Below, in pieces: positions 1-7,724 of a DNA stretch of 60,162 nt. The stretch's first letter is position 1. Each line of letters opens with the position of its first letter. The notes beneath the pieces are model-generated. The model did not search any database, had not been told where the DNA came from, and saw only the letters and a list, made by a program, of their open reading frames with translations. A program made the translations under genes and the position numbers. This DNA is from Tepidibacter sp. (GTDB lineage: Bacteria; Bacillota; Clostridia; Peptostreptococcales; Peptostreptococcaceae), in contig NZ_JAOASI010000069.1 in assembly GCF_025210165.1 (NCBI RefSeq), forward strand, positions 1 to 60,162. The letters run 5' to 3'.

Positions 1-31
1 ACCTCCAAATAATCTATAGTTATTTTGAGGT
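1..31. repeat. 31-bp imperfect palindrome beside the integrase
   Basis: Arms ACCTCCAAATAA and TTATTTTGAGGT flank the 7-base centre TCTATAG, with one mismatch per arm pair. It lies immediately downstream of the recombinase gene. It could be the core of a recombination site used by that enzyme, or a transcription terminator stem of whatever precedes the window; the short TTTT after it on the plus strand fits a weak terminator. The window edge prevents a decision. Confidence 0.45.
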
Positions 32-35
32 TTTG

Positions 36-974
36 CTATATGTCTAGATTATTAATAGCATTATATTTTAATAATATTGACTTTTTTCTATAAATTGAAA
101 CTTCTGTGTAAATTTGTGTGGTAAGTATACTGGAGTGACCTAAAAGCTCTTGAACGGATCGTAGATCAGCACCATTACTCAAAAGTTGAGTTGCAAAAGT
201 ATGACGTAAGTAGTGAGGTGTAGCATGTGGGTTAATATCAGCTATTTTTTGATACTTTTTAAATATATTTTCTACTGAAAAAATTGATAATCTAGTTCCG
301 TATTTATTTAGAAATAATGCTGAAGTCTTTGGACTTAGTTGTCTTCTAACATTTAACCATTCTTTCAGTTTGTTAATGACTTTTTCGCTAGATAGAAACA
401 TAATCCTTTCTTTATTTCCTTTTCCTGAAATGAGTAATATTTGAGTGTCAAGATTGATATGTTCAATATCTAATGAGGAGAGTTCACCTATCCTCATTCC
501 AGTAGAATATAATAAATAAAGTATGGCAATATTTCTTTTACATAAAACTACTTTGAAGGATGATTTACATTCATCTAATTCCCTTATTGGAACTTTTAAA
601 AGTGAGATAATTTCATTATCTGTTAATGTTTTAGGTAATTTTTTACGAGGAGCAAACTTAATATCTATAGTGTTAAAAGGGTTAGTAGTCAAATTGAAAT
701 TCTTCACTAAATAGTTAAAGAAAATCTTTATTGAAATGTACCTACGTTTGATAGTACTTGGTTTTAAGGTTAACGTATTCTTTAAATATGTAAAATACAT
801 TTCTATTTCTGTATGGGTTATATTTGTATTTCTATTAGTATCACACCATCTTTTAAAGTTTGACACATCACAATAATAAGCTTTTAGGGTATGCTGTGAT
901 AAATCATTGTGGGTATTAAGATGATTAAGATAATTATTAATGTGTTCAGATGTTAACTGTATAAGACTGTTCAT
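36..974 (-). CDS. Tyrosine recombinase / integrase (XerC/XerD-like)
   Basis: The 312-residue protein has the two-domain layout of Xer-type recombinases: an N-terminal SAM-like core-binding domain (about residues 8-95) and a C-terminal catalytic domain (about 115-305). The full catalytic set is visible: R161 in TGMRIGEL, K185 in SGKGNKER, H254 and R257 in HYLRHTFA, H280 in LLGHSS and Tyr289 in QIYT. It cuts and rejoins DNA through the tyrosine. The start is well supported by AGGAGG upstream of the ATG. Size matches chromosomal Xer proteins and stand-alone mobile-element integrases. No phage structural genes are nearby, but the DNA beyond it is full of broken genes, so an element-encoded integrase is more likely than the housekeeping dimer-resolution enzyme. 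This is inference. Confidence 0.9.
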   Translation of the reverse strand: MNSLIQLTSEHINNYLNHLNTHNDLSQHTLKAYYCDVSNFKRWCDTNRNTNITHTEIEMYFTYLKNTLTLKPSTIKRRYISIKIFFNYLVKNFNLTTNPFNTIDIKFAPRKKLPKTLTDNEIISLLKVPIRELDECKSSFKVVLCKRNIAILYLLYSTGMRIGELSSLDIEHINLDTQILLISGKGNKERIMFLSSEKVINKLKEWLNVRRQLSPKTSALFLNKYGTRLSIFSVENIFKKYQKIADINPHATPHYLRHTFATQLLSNGADLRSVQELLGHSSILTTQIYTEVSIYRKKSILLKYNAINNLDI

Positions 975-1300
975 GGAAGACCTCCTAGTAAATTTAATTA
1001 GATTAAGTTATAGATTTTATAATAGTATAGTAAATATATAAAGTGCAAGTAGTTTTGGTGTATTTTCGACAATTTTTTTTATGTTTTTTAAAAGAAATAC
1101 TTCATTAAAGATCATTTTCAATTGATTTACAAAAGAAAAAGTATATTGAGTAACAAAAAGGCTAAACAAAATTTAAATAGGAATTATAATTTCCTACTCA
1201 TTATAAAAAAATGGATATCTAAGATTGATATTAGAGGGCAAAGTAATTATATATATAATAAAATTATATTTAAAACAACAAAACTAATGAGGTGGAATTT
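975..1300. other. Gene-free stretch between integrase and fic
   Basis: This AT-rich stretch of about 325 bases holds the divergent upstream regions of the integrase (minus) and the Fic gene (plus). A short plus-strand open frame crosses it, but it has no ribosome binding site of its own and resembles no family. No clear promoter boxes or repeats were identified. Confidence 0.4.
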
Positions 1301-2035
1301 ATGTTTGAAGAAATAGATAAAAAGAAAAAGTTACTAGATAGTAAAAGGCCTTTTTCAAAAACTGCAATAGATAATTTAAAGAAATATTATGATGTGGAAT
1401 TGACATATAACTATAATGCTATAGAAGGAAATATACTAACAATAACAGAAACTAAAGTTGTACTTGAAGATGGAATTACAATATGAAAAGGAAAAACATT
1501 AAAGGAGCATTTAGAAGTTATAAATCATAAAGAAGCAATAGATTATATAGAAGATATAGTAAGAAAAGATATAGACATTAGTGAAACAGTTATTAAAAAT
1601 CTTCATTATATTATTCTAAAAAGCATAAACAATGAAAATGCAGGAATGTATAGAAGTGTAAATGTTTTAATAAATGATAGTAAACATAGACCACCTGAAC
1701 ATTTTTTAGTAGAAGATCAAATGAGAGAATTAATTTCTTGGTATAATGAAAATAAAACAAAGCTTCATCCAGTAGAACTTGCAGCAGTATTTCACCATAA
1801 ATATACTTATATACATCCTTTTATAGATGGTAATGGAAGAAGTGGAAGGCTTCTTACTAATTTAATATTAATGAGAAGTGGATACCCTATCTGTGTAGTA
1901 AAAATGGAAGACAGAGATGAATATATGAATGCTTTAAAAAAAGCTAGTGTAAATAATGATTATACTAATTTTATAGAAATTATAGAAAAATCAGTGGATA
2001 GTAGCTTAGATATGTATTTTTATATTGTTGGATAA
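1301..2035 (+). pseudogene. Fic family protein, interrupted by an in-frame TGA
   Basis: Fic proteins transfer AMP or other nucleotides to target proteins. The ATG at 1301 follows GAGGTGG; the frame runs to a TGA at 1484-1486 and then continues open in the same frame to 2035, so a single stop splits an otherwise full gene of about 244 codons. The C-terminal part holds the catalytic motif HPFIDGNGRSGR (from about 1814), with the active His and the ATP-binding Gly/Asn/Arg residues intact. The N-terminal part carries an inhibitory-helix-like segment, NAIEGN, but with Tyr where the usual (S/T)xxxE(G/N) motif has Ser/Thr. TGA for GGA would be a one-base change. An internal ATG at 1646 could give a 129-residue Fic core without the inhibitory segment; whether it is made is unknown. 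A terminator follows. Confidence 0.8.
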
Positions 2036-2040
2036 TACGA

Positions 2041-2081
2041 AAGTAACCTAGAGAAATAACATTCTTTAGGTTACTTTTTTT
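2041..2081 (+). terminator. Terminator after fic
   Basis: The stem AGTAACCTA / TAGGTTACT is followed by a run of seven T, just downstream of the Fic stop codon. Confidence 0.8.
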
Positions 2082-2199
2082 ATATTCAAATATTTAATAT
2101 TAACATAAATTCAAATAATAGGAAAAATAATTGACCAAGACAATAAAATAATTTGTAATATAAATATATTGACTAAGACAATAATAGGAAGGTGATTTA

Positions 2200-3080
2200 T
2201 TGATTGGACTCGAGTATATACTTAGCTTATATACCATGCAGCATATAGAGCTTTCGGAAAAGCTAGGAATAAAAAAACAAAACATACACTTATGGATAAA
2301 AGGAAAACAAAAAATTCCTAAAAACATCTCCCTAATTTAAAAGGAGTATTAGATAAAAGATATGCAAGACCAGAACTTGATAAAAGAAGACTTGGAGAAC
2401 TGATAGACTTAATCTCCACAATAAAACTTCATAAAAACGGAGAAAAAGATTTACTTGTTAGAGTATATGAATACTTCTTAGGAAAATTCGCAGGAGCAGA
2501 AGGTAAAGGAGGAGGAGAGTTTTATACTCCTACGAGCATAGTTAAAACATTAGTCAAAATGATAGAACCATATAGAGGAAGAATATATGACCCATGCTGT
2601 GGTAGTGGAGGTATGTTTGTTCAAAGTGAAAAGTTCCTTGAAGAACATCAAGGAAAAATAAGTGACCTTTCAATATATGGACAAGAATTTAATACAACAA
2701 CTTGGAAGCTTTGTAAAATGAACCTTTCCATTAGAGGATTAGAAGGAAATATAGGACAGCATCATGCGTATACTTTTCATAATGATGTACATAAAACATT
2801 AAAAGCAGATTATAGTATGTTATTTCTTATAATACAACTTATTATTTCAATAATACTTTTAATACTAGCTATTAAGTATAGAAAAATAAGTGAATCAAAT
2901 TGGTTTACAGATATATTACCTTTTTTTATTGTTGCTTTTATAATTATTGATAGAGATTTTAAGGATTTAAATAAACTAGATTATATAATTATAATCATAT
3001 CAATTGGAGTTTTAATATTAGGAATTAGTAATGTAGTTTTAAGAATAAAGAAAAAGCTTTTAGAAAAAGGAGAAGACTAA
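2200..3080 (+). pseudogene. Chimeric relic: HTH domain, HsdM fragment, membrane tail
   Basis: A TTG start at 2200 behind AGGAAGGTG opens an XRE-like helix-turn-helix of about 46 residues (motif LSEKLGIKKQNI) that stops at 2338-2340. Restoring one A in the A run at about 2320-2324 joins it to a long frame matching the middle of type I restriction methylase Hsd[27 protein letters not shown] and the SAM-binding [10 protein letters not shown]. The fragment stops being HsdM-like at KADY, just before the catalytic NPPF motif, and runs straight into about 90 residues with two or three hydrophobic membrane segments and a basic tail unrelated to methylases. No hsdS or hsdR is present. It therefore looks like a frameshifted, deletion-fused remnant without methylase activity. 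Positions of the junctions are estimates. Confidence 0.75.
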
Positions 3081-3096
3081 GAATGCAAATGAACTA

Positions 3097-3262
3097 CCCC
3101 CTGTCAAGTAGATAGTGGAACTAATTAAAAATTCGTAGCGTCAATCATTCAATTGATTGGCGCTATATTTATGCAACTGATGAATAGTGTCCATAGTCAT
3201 TGATAACTTACTGGAATCTAATTTAGTTTGAATATCTTTAGACAGGGTTGATTGATGTAGTT
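3097..3262 (-). mobile_element. IS remnant: transposase C-terminus and element end
   Basis: On the minus strand an open frame of about 40 codons ends at a TGA (3141-3143) and is followed by CCCCCTGTCAAGTAGATAGT read on the plus strand from 3097. That end resembles the sequence preceding the transposase start at the right edge of the window (CCCCCTGTGGTAAGATAGT from 60022). The pair suggests one end and the 3-prime coding tail of an IS3-like element, most of which is gone. Assignment rests on the end similarity, not on a recognised transposase motif. Confidence 0.4.
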
Positions 3263-3297
3263 CATAATAATAAAAAAATTATGAATAGAAAAGGAAG

Positions 3298-3960
3298 TTG
3301 GTGTATATGAGAAAGTTATTATGTGTTGTATTTGGATCGTTACTTATAATTATTCTATTATATAATAAAAGTTCTATTGCTTATGAAAAGACAGCAGAGG
3401 AGTATATTAAAACTAAAGGCTATGTGATTACTACTCGAAAAGGAGAAATAAACAGATACACTTTAGAAAAAAATAAACTTTATGGAGGAACAGAAACTAT
3501 ACCATATCAACAATCATGGGCGGTTCAAAAGGTAAATCCTGATGATTATTTAGGAAAAGAAATAATCATCTATTGTTTTACGGTAAAAAAACACCCCTTA
3601 GAAAAAATTTATAACGTTGATACAAATCTTTACATTATTATTTGTGATGGTAAAGTTATTGGTGGATATTCATATCCTAATGCTAATATATGCGGTGCAG
3701 TAGATTCATTAGATGGAGAAACATTAGAAGAAGTAACAGGATTAAATTTTCAACAATGGAGAGAACGCTGGCGAAAAAATATGATAATTAAGTATGAAAC
3801 AACAAAGTTGTTTGTTAAGAGCAAAGAACAATATGAGTTAAAAATTATAACTGGTAGAAAGAATATTTTTGATTTTATTAGTCTTTTATTGGAACAGGCA
3901 AGTCAACGTGTTGATATATATATGGAAGGAAGAGTAGAAGGATTTGGAAGAACACTTTAA
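3298..3960 (+). CDS. Exported or anchored protein of unknown function, possibly a fusion
   Basis: The 220-residue product begins with a hydrophobic segment (residues 5-26) typical of a signal peptide or membrane anchor. I do not recognise the family with certainty; the following part, with Tyr/Thr/Lys-rich strands and the motif NFQQWRERW near residue 155, resembles small exported DUF-type proteins of Clostridia (DUF4830-like is a guess). From about residue 165 the character changes; the segment with IITGRKNIFDFI and VDIYMEG resembles the sugar/phospholipase-D-like half of TrmB-type regulators. Just after the stop, another frame continues with EEHFNEAINRGIKIKG, which would complete such a domain, so the C-terminal half may be a frameshifted remnant joined to an unrelated N-terminal half. 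Start may be the ATG at 3307. Confidence 0.4.
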   Translation: MVYMRKLLCVVFGSLLIIILLYNKSSIAYEKTAEEYIKTKGYVITTRKGEINRYTLEKNKLYGGTETIPYQQSWAVQKVNPDDYLGKEIIIYCFTVKKHPLEKIYNVDTNLYIIICDGKVIGGYSYPNANICGAVDSLDGETLEEVTGLNFQQWRERWRKNMIIKYETTKLFVKSKEQYELKIITGRKNIFDFISLLLEQASQRVDIYMEGRVEGFGRTL

Positions 3961-3990
3961 TGAGGCAATTAATCGTGGTATTAAAATTAA

Positions 3991-4095
3991 GGGAGTATAA
4001 AACAAGGTGCAGAAAATTTAGGATGGGACATGAACTATTTAATGGGGGAAACTCTATTAGCTATGAAGGAGTTAGTGGAGAAATTGAATATTTAG
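3991..4095 (+). pseudogene. C-terminal remnant of an unidentified protein
   Basis: A short frame ending at TAG 4093-4095 encodes a helical tail (GWDMNYLMGETLLAMKELVE) directly before a terminator. It has no start or ribosome binding site of its own, so it is read as the 3-prime end of a lost gene. A flavodoxin/NADPH-dependent FMN reductase tail is possible but unproven. The alternative overlapping frame at 3960-4172 has no family character and crosses the terminator. Confidence 0.35.
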
Positions 4096-4096
4096 T

Positions 4097-4127
4097 AAAA
4101 AAGCTATCAAATTTGATAGCTTTTTTA
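4097..4127 (+). terminator. Terminator
   Basis: The stem AAAAAGCTATCAA / TTTGATAGCTTTTTT with its T run closes the gene remnant just upstream. Confidence 0.8.
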
Positions 4128-4147
4128 ATCTACAACAATTATTTTTC

Positions 4148-4194
4148 GGAAAATGTATTATATCTTATATAAAGTTACTTCTGTATATTTTAAA
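4148..4194. repeat. 47-bp dispersed repeat, copy 1
   Basis: The 47 bases from GGAAAATGTATTATATC onward recur at 12967-13013 in the same orientation with two mismatches. This copy covers the 3-prime end and stop codon of the IclR regulator gene. The second lies in the gene-free stretch upstream of the 13.2-kb sensor gene. Confidence 0.75.
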
Positions 4195-4939
4195 TAATAT
4201 CCTTAAGAGAATCGGATATTTCTTTAAGTCTATCGGATATTTTTTTACTTAGCTGTTCATTATATCTATGATTTGGAATAACAATACTTATAGCACCGAT
4301 AGCGATGGATTTTGAGTTTATTAATGGAGAAGCTATACAGTAAAAATCATGTTCAGGTTCGAACTTTATATAGAATCCATTTTGTCTTATTTGATTAAAT
4401 ATATCCATAAGCTGAGGAGTCTTTTCATTCATTGCTTCCTTATTATTAAATTCTTGCATGAATTTCTCTAAATTAGGTTTTGAAAGGTGAGCAAGAATTA
4501 CAAGACCTATTGCAGAATTATAAGCCTTTTCTACTGTGCCAACCATAGAAGTAAGTCTTAGCTGATGTTTAGATTCTACCTTGTCAACATAGAGAATTTT
4601 ATTTTCAAATGGAACGGCAAGGTGGATTGTTTCACTAAATTCGTCAGCTAATTTTTCTATAAAAGGATGAACAGTATCAATAAGAGATATATCAGATTCA
4701 TAAATTTTTCCCATTTCAAAAAGCTTTACACCTAAATGATATTTATTACTTTTAGGATTTTTATATAAAAATCCTCTATACTCTAATGTAGAAATTATTC
4801 CATGTAATGTGGTTATTTTCATATCAAGAGAAGTGCTTATATCTGTTAAAGTAAGCTTTCCATTTTTCTTCGATATATGTTGAAGTACAGATATTGCCTT
4901 ATCTATAGATTGAATAGTTTTCATATTTCTGTTACTCAC
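4190..4939 (-). CDS. IclR family transcriptional regulator
   Basis: The 249-residue protein has a winged helix-turn-helix at about residues 10-75 (AISVLQHI, then LTDISTSLDMKITTLHGIIS) followed by the IclR ligand-binding domain (about 85-245), including the family-typical SAIGLVILAHLSK and ASPLINSKSIAIGAISI segments. Such regulators bind small organic acids or aromatics and control adjacent catabolic genes. It is divergent from the UPF0303/SDR pair, its probable targets. Start is either GTG at 4939 or the ATG five codons later (4924); the GGGG box suits the ATG better. Its last codons lie inside a dispersed repeat. Confidence 0.85.
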   Translation of the reverse strand: MSNRNMKTIQSIDKAISVLQHISKKNGKLTLTDISTSLDMKITTLHGIISTLEYRGFLYKNPKSNKYHLGVKLFEMGKIYESDISLIDTVHPFIEKLADEFSETIHLAVPFENKILYVDKVESKHQLRLTSMVGTVEKAYNSAIGLVILAHLSKPNLEKFMQEFNNKEAMNEKTPQLMDIFNQIRQNGFYIKFEPEHDFYCIASPLINSKSIAIGAISIVIPNHRYNEQLSKKISDRLKEISDSLKDII

Positions 4940-5079
4940 CCCTAAATTTTATATAATACTTTTAAAAAGAATATGTTCAAATAAAAATCGTGTAATAAAG
5001 TAGTTGATGTAATTCTATCTGAAGAAATTATCTCTAGTATAGCACAAAGTGCAAGTAGATTCAATATAACCGTTTTACA

Positions 5080-5165
5080 TTCGATAATAACAAAAAAATA
5101 TTGACAAGAAAAAAAGCAAATGATATTATTCAAGTGTGTTATTAATGAAATTAGTTCGACAATAA
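5080..5165 (+). promoter_or_regulatory. Promoter flanked by paired TTCGAYAATAA boxes
   Basis: TTGACA at 5101-5106 and TATTAT at 5124-5129 are separated by 17 bases, with TG-A just before the -10 (extended -10). The 11-mer TTCGATAATAA (5080-5090) lies upstream and TTCGACAATAA (5155-5165) downstream. Paired boxes around a promoter beside a divergent IclR gene suggest the operator of that regulator; this is inference. Confidence 0.6.
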
Positions 5166-5194
5166 TGAAATTATAAAGTGGGAGGGGAATAAAT

Positions 5195-5665
5195 ATGAAT
5201 CAAGTAATGAAAGATTTATTAAAATTAGAAGAGGAATTACAATTCACTAAATTTTCAAGTGAGGATGCATTAAATTTAGGATTAACATTTATTAAAATAG
5301 CAAAAGAATTAAATCAAGGAGGTATAGGTATCAAGATTGAGAGAAATAGACAAGTATTATTTTCTCATTTAATGGATGGAACAATGGTAGAAAACGCATA
5401 CTGGTATGATAGAAAAAAGAATGTTGTTGATAGATATAATCACTCATCTAAGTTTGTTGAGGAAATGTATAAAGATATGGGAACGACTTTTGACAAATCT
5501 AGTCTTTTAAATCCGGAAGATTTCCAAGCAGTTGGAGGATCATTCCCATTAATAATCTCAAACGTAGGAGTCATAGGATCTATTACTGTTTGCGGATTAA
5601 CTGGGGAGTTAGATCATAAAATATGTATTGATGGAATCAGAGAATTCTTAAATAACAATAAATAA
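5195..5665 (+). CDS. UPF0303 / heme-degrading-domain family protein
   Basis: The 156-residue protein matches the UPF0303 (GlcG/HbpS-like) family across its length: the segment FSSEDALNLGLTFIKIA near residues 20-36, RNRQVLFSHLMDGTM, NAYWYDRKKNVVDRYNHSS around 68-86, and GGSFPLI followed by GVIGSITVCGL near the end. Family members have an alpha/beta sandwich that binds small ligands; the name reflects relatives reported to bind heme, but the biochemical role here is unknown. A strong GGGAGGGG precedes the ATG. It is followed after 22 bases by a short-chain dehydrogenase and is divergent from an IclR regulator, so it probably serves in a small-molecule degradation operon. Confidence 0.8.
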   Translation: MNQVMKDLLKLEEELQFTKFSSEDALNLGLTFIKIAKELNQGGIGIKIERNRQVLFSHLMDGTMVENAYWYDRKKNVVDRYNHSSKFVEEMYKDMGTTFDKSSLLNPEDFQAVGGSFPLIISNVGVIGSITVCGLTGELDHKICIDGIREFLNNNK

Positions 5666-5687
5666 TATTCTAGAAAGGAAGAATATC

Positions 5688-6443
5688 ATGACAAAAAGAA
5701 TATTAATAACTGGTGGCACATCAGGAATAGGGCTTAGTGCAACTAAGCTTTTCATTGAAAAAGGATGGAGTGTTATGGTTGTAGATATAAATCAAGATAA
5801 GGGAGAAAAATTGATTAAAGAGCTTAAAGAACAAGGAAATGATAAAGTATACTTTTGGAAATGCGATATTACAAAGGACAGCGAAGTAAAAGCTCTTTAT
5901 GATTATACTATAAAAACATTAGGTGGAATTGATAGTGTTATTAATAATGCTGGCATTTGGATTGGTGGAATGCTTCACGAAACGAAGGAAGAAGATTGGG
6001 AAAAAGTATTTAATGTTGATGTAAAATCCATATATTTAACTTCAAAATATTTTGTACCATATATGATTGCAAATGGTGGAGGAACTATAGTAAATACAGC
6101 TTCAGTTTCAGGTATGCTTGGAGATTACAATATGGCAGCATATAATGCAGCAAAAGGTGCTGTTGTAAATATGGCTAAAGCTATGGCACTTGACTATGGA
6201 AAATACAATATTCGTGTGAATAATGTTTGTCCTTCAGCATGTGCAACACCTATGTTTTTGGCAAACTCACAGGAAGTTATAGATATGTTTAACGAAGCAA
6301 ATCCACTTAAGAGAATTTGTACTCCAGATGAGGTAGCAAAAGTTATATACTTTTTAGCATCAGAGGATTCAAGTTCGTGTAATGGCATGAACTTACCAAT
6401 CTCAGGTGGTCTTGACATACATACAGGTCAACCAATGCAGTAG
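5688..6443 (+). CDS. SDR family NAD(P)-dependent oxidoreductase
   Basis: The 251-residue protein is a classical short-chain dehydrogenase. Visible are the dinucleotide motif TGGTSGIG (8-15), Asp33 after the second strand (favouring NAD), NNAG (86-89), and the catalytic triad Ser139, Tyr152 and Lys156 in YNAAK. The C-terminal SGGLDIHTG is typical of 3-oxoacyl reductase-like members. Substrate cannot be read from sequence. It is co-transcribed with the UPF0303 gene and probably controlled by the divergent IclR protein, which points to oxidation or reduction of a hydroxy acid, polyol or similar compound. A terminator follows at 6550. Confidence 0.88.
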   Translation: MTKRILITGGTSGIGLSATKLFIEKGWSVMVVDINQDKGEKLIKELKEQGNDKVYFWKCDITKDSEVKALYDYTIKTLGGIDSVINNAGIWIGGMLHETKEEDWEKVFNVDVKSIYLTSKYFVPYMIANGGGTIVNTASVSGMLGDYNMAAYNAAKGAVVNMAKAMALDYGKYNIRVNNVCPSACATPMFLANSQEVIDMFNEANPLKRICTPDEVAKVIYFLASEDSSSCNGMNLPISGGLDIHTGQPMQ

Positions 6444-6549
6444 ATTATGAGAATATCTATATAAGTTTTAAGTAGATTTTATAAAAAATTCCAAAATATT
6501 TATCAAAGAGTTACAACTTAAAAAGTAAAAGAAGATATCTATAAATTAT

Positions 6550-6579
6550 AAAAAGTGCTCAGAAATCGAGTACTTTTTT
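6550..6579 (+). terminator. Terminator after the SDR gene
   Basis: AAAAAGTGCTC pairs with GAGTACTTTTTT (one G-T pair) across a 7-base loop, ending in a T run. Confidence 0.7.
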
Positions 6580-6608
6580 GTAAGTGTAAAAAAATTGTGA
6601 ATACGATA

Positions 6609-6797
6609 TTACCTTCCTCGTGTTATTTTTATATATTCTCCCGGCAAAATTCCTGTGGATTTACGGAAAAGTTCTGAAAATCTTCCTGCGTTGGAATATC
6701 CTACTGCATTAGCTACTTGTCCTATATTTAAATCTGTATATGTCAAAAGATGTTCTGCCTGTCCTATTTTTCGGCATTGAATATAGTCATCAATAGA
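6609..6797 (-). pseudogene. AraC family regulator, C-terminal remnant
   Basis: About 62 codons on the minus strand encode the second helix-turn-helix of an AraC/XylS regulator: SIDDYIQCRKIGQAEHLL, then LNIGQVANAVGYSNAGRFSE and FRKSTGILPGEY, ending at a natural stop. An upstream in-frame stop and the abrupt change to ABC transporter sequence at about 6798 show that the N-terminal three quarters is gone. Confidence 0.8.
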
Positions 6798-6800
6798 TTA

Positions 6801-7239
6801 TATATCGCAAAAGGGAACTATTAAAATAGGTGGATATACCTCCACAGATGATGAAGTTGAAGAAGCTTACCGTCTTGCTAACTGCGAAACATTTATTCTA
6901 AATATGGAAAAAGAATATGATACAGAGATAGGTGAAAATGGTAATAGACTTTCCGGAGGAGAACGACAAAGGTTATCAGTGGCAAGAGCAATTTTAAAAG
7001 ATAGCCCTATTATACTGCTTGATGAAGCGACAGTCTCCCTTGATATTGAAAATGAATTATTTGTGAAACAAGCAATAAGTAATCTTTTAAAGAGCAATAA
7101 AACAGTGATTATGATAGCACATACTTTGCCAATCATTAAAAATGCTAATAAAATTCTTGTTGTTGAAAACGGAAAATATGCTGACATGTGGAAAGCATCA
7201 CAAAAATTAAATTTAATATCTTTGTCAAAATCTAAGTAA
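6801..7239 (+). pseudogene. ABC transporter ATPase (exporter type), 5-prime-truncated
   Basis: The frame carries the second half of an ABC exporter nucleotide-binding domain: the signature LSGGERQRLSVARAIL, Walker B IILLDEATVSLD, the switch His in IAHTLP and the closing VVENGKY. The Walker A motif and the transmembrane domain are missing because the sequence begins at the junction with the AraC remnant. DEATVSLD replaces the common DEATSALD. An ATG at 6904 could start a 111-residue product but it could not hydrolyse ATP by itself. Confidence 0.8.
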
Positions 7240-7284
7240 ATAAAGACTCTCATACAATTGATTTCTTTCTGTATTTCTATTATA

Positions 7285-7297
7285 TGCTATAATAGCA
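7285..7297 (+). promoter_or_regulatory. Extended -10 promoter inside a palindrome
   Basis: TGCTATAATAGCA is a perfect 13-base palindrome that contains TGC-TATAAT, an extended -10 element, 53 bases upstream of the Cys-rich protein start. The -35 region is poor. The overlap suggests an operator, but no regulator is implied by the sequence. Confidence 0.5.
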
Positions 7298-7345
7298 TTA
7301 GCTAATTTATAATATAGTATGTGTTTACACAGAAAGGTAGATAAC

Positions 7346-7717
7346 ATGAATAATAAAATAAATATTCAGATATATGGTTCTTTAGATTGGGTTTCTGGTG
7401 GAAGCTCTTCTGGTTGTGGAGGGTGTTCTTTAAGCAAAGGGGGAGGCTGTGGTGGTTGTAGAGCCAAGGCTTCAAAGTCTATGATTGAAGTATACGAAGA
7501 TTTTGTAAAGTTTATAGAAAAAAGCGATGTAAAGGAATCTATAAACTATGAATTTTATGACATAAGTAAAATTAACGTGCTAGATCATGAGAATATTATA
7601 TATGTATATGAAGAAGGATACGAACTTCCTTATTGCGTTATAAATGGTATGGTAAGATATTACGGTGGAGTGTCTAAGGAACTAATTTATGAAGAGGTAA
7701 AAGAGCTATTAGATTAA
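7346..7717 (+). CDS. Small thioredoxin-fold-like protein with two CGGC motifs
   Basis: The 123-residue protein starts at ATG 7346 behind AGAAAGG. Residues 14-38 are Gly/Ser/Cys-rich and contain two CGGC motifs (GCGGCSL and GCGGCRA), a spacing that could hold a metal, an Fe-S cluster or disulfides. The remainder (DFVKFIEKSDVKESINYEFYDI, shown here in part, then LPYCVINGMVRYYGGVSKE) has the beta-alpha-beta pattern, Pro-containing strand and C-terminal helix of small thioredoxin-like proteins, with one more Cys in LPYC. I do not recognise a named family. It stands alone between gene remnants, with its own promoter, and appears intact. Confidence 0.6.
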   Translation: MNNKINIQIYGSLDWVSGGSSSGCGGCSLSKGGGCGGCRAKASKSMIEVYEDFVKFIEKSDVKESINYEFYDISKINVLDHENIIYVYEEGYELPYCVINGMVRYYGGVSKELIYEEVKELLD

Positions 7718-7724
7718 TTTTAGA

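Noticed and set aside
36-974. Prophage indicated by the integrase
   Set aside because: No structural, lysis or packaging genes were seen; the neighbours are unrelated gene remnants.
1122-1316. Plus-strand open frame before fic
   Set aside because: Lys/Asn/Ile-rich translation of AT-rich DNA, overlapping the fic start, with no ribosome binding site.
1484-1486. TGA inside fic read as selenocysteine
   Set aside because: No selenocysteine insertion hairpin was recognised after it, and Fic proteins have no Cys at this place; a point mutation is simpler.
2100-2327. Minus-strand open frame of 75 codons
   Set aside because: It lies antisense to the recognisable HTH coding sequence, has no ribosome binding site and no family features.
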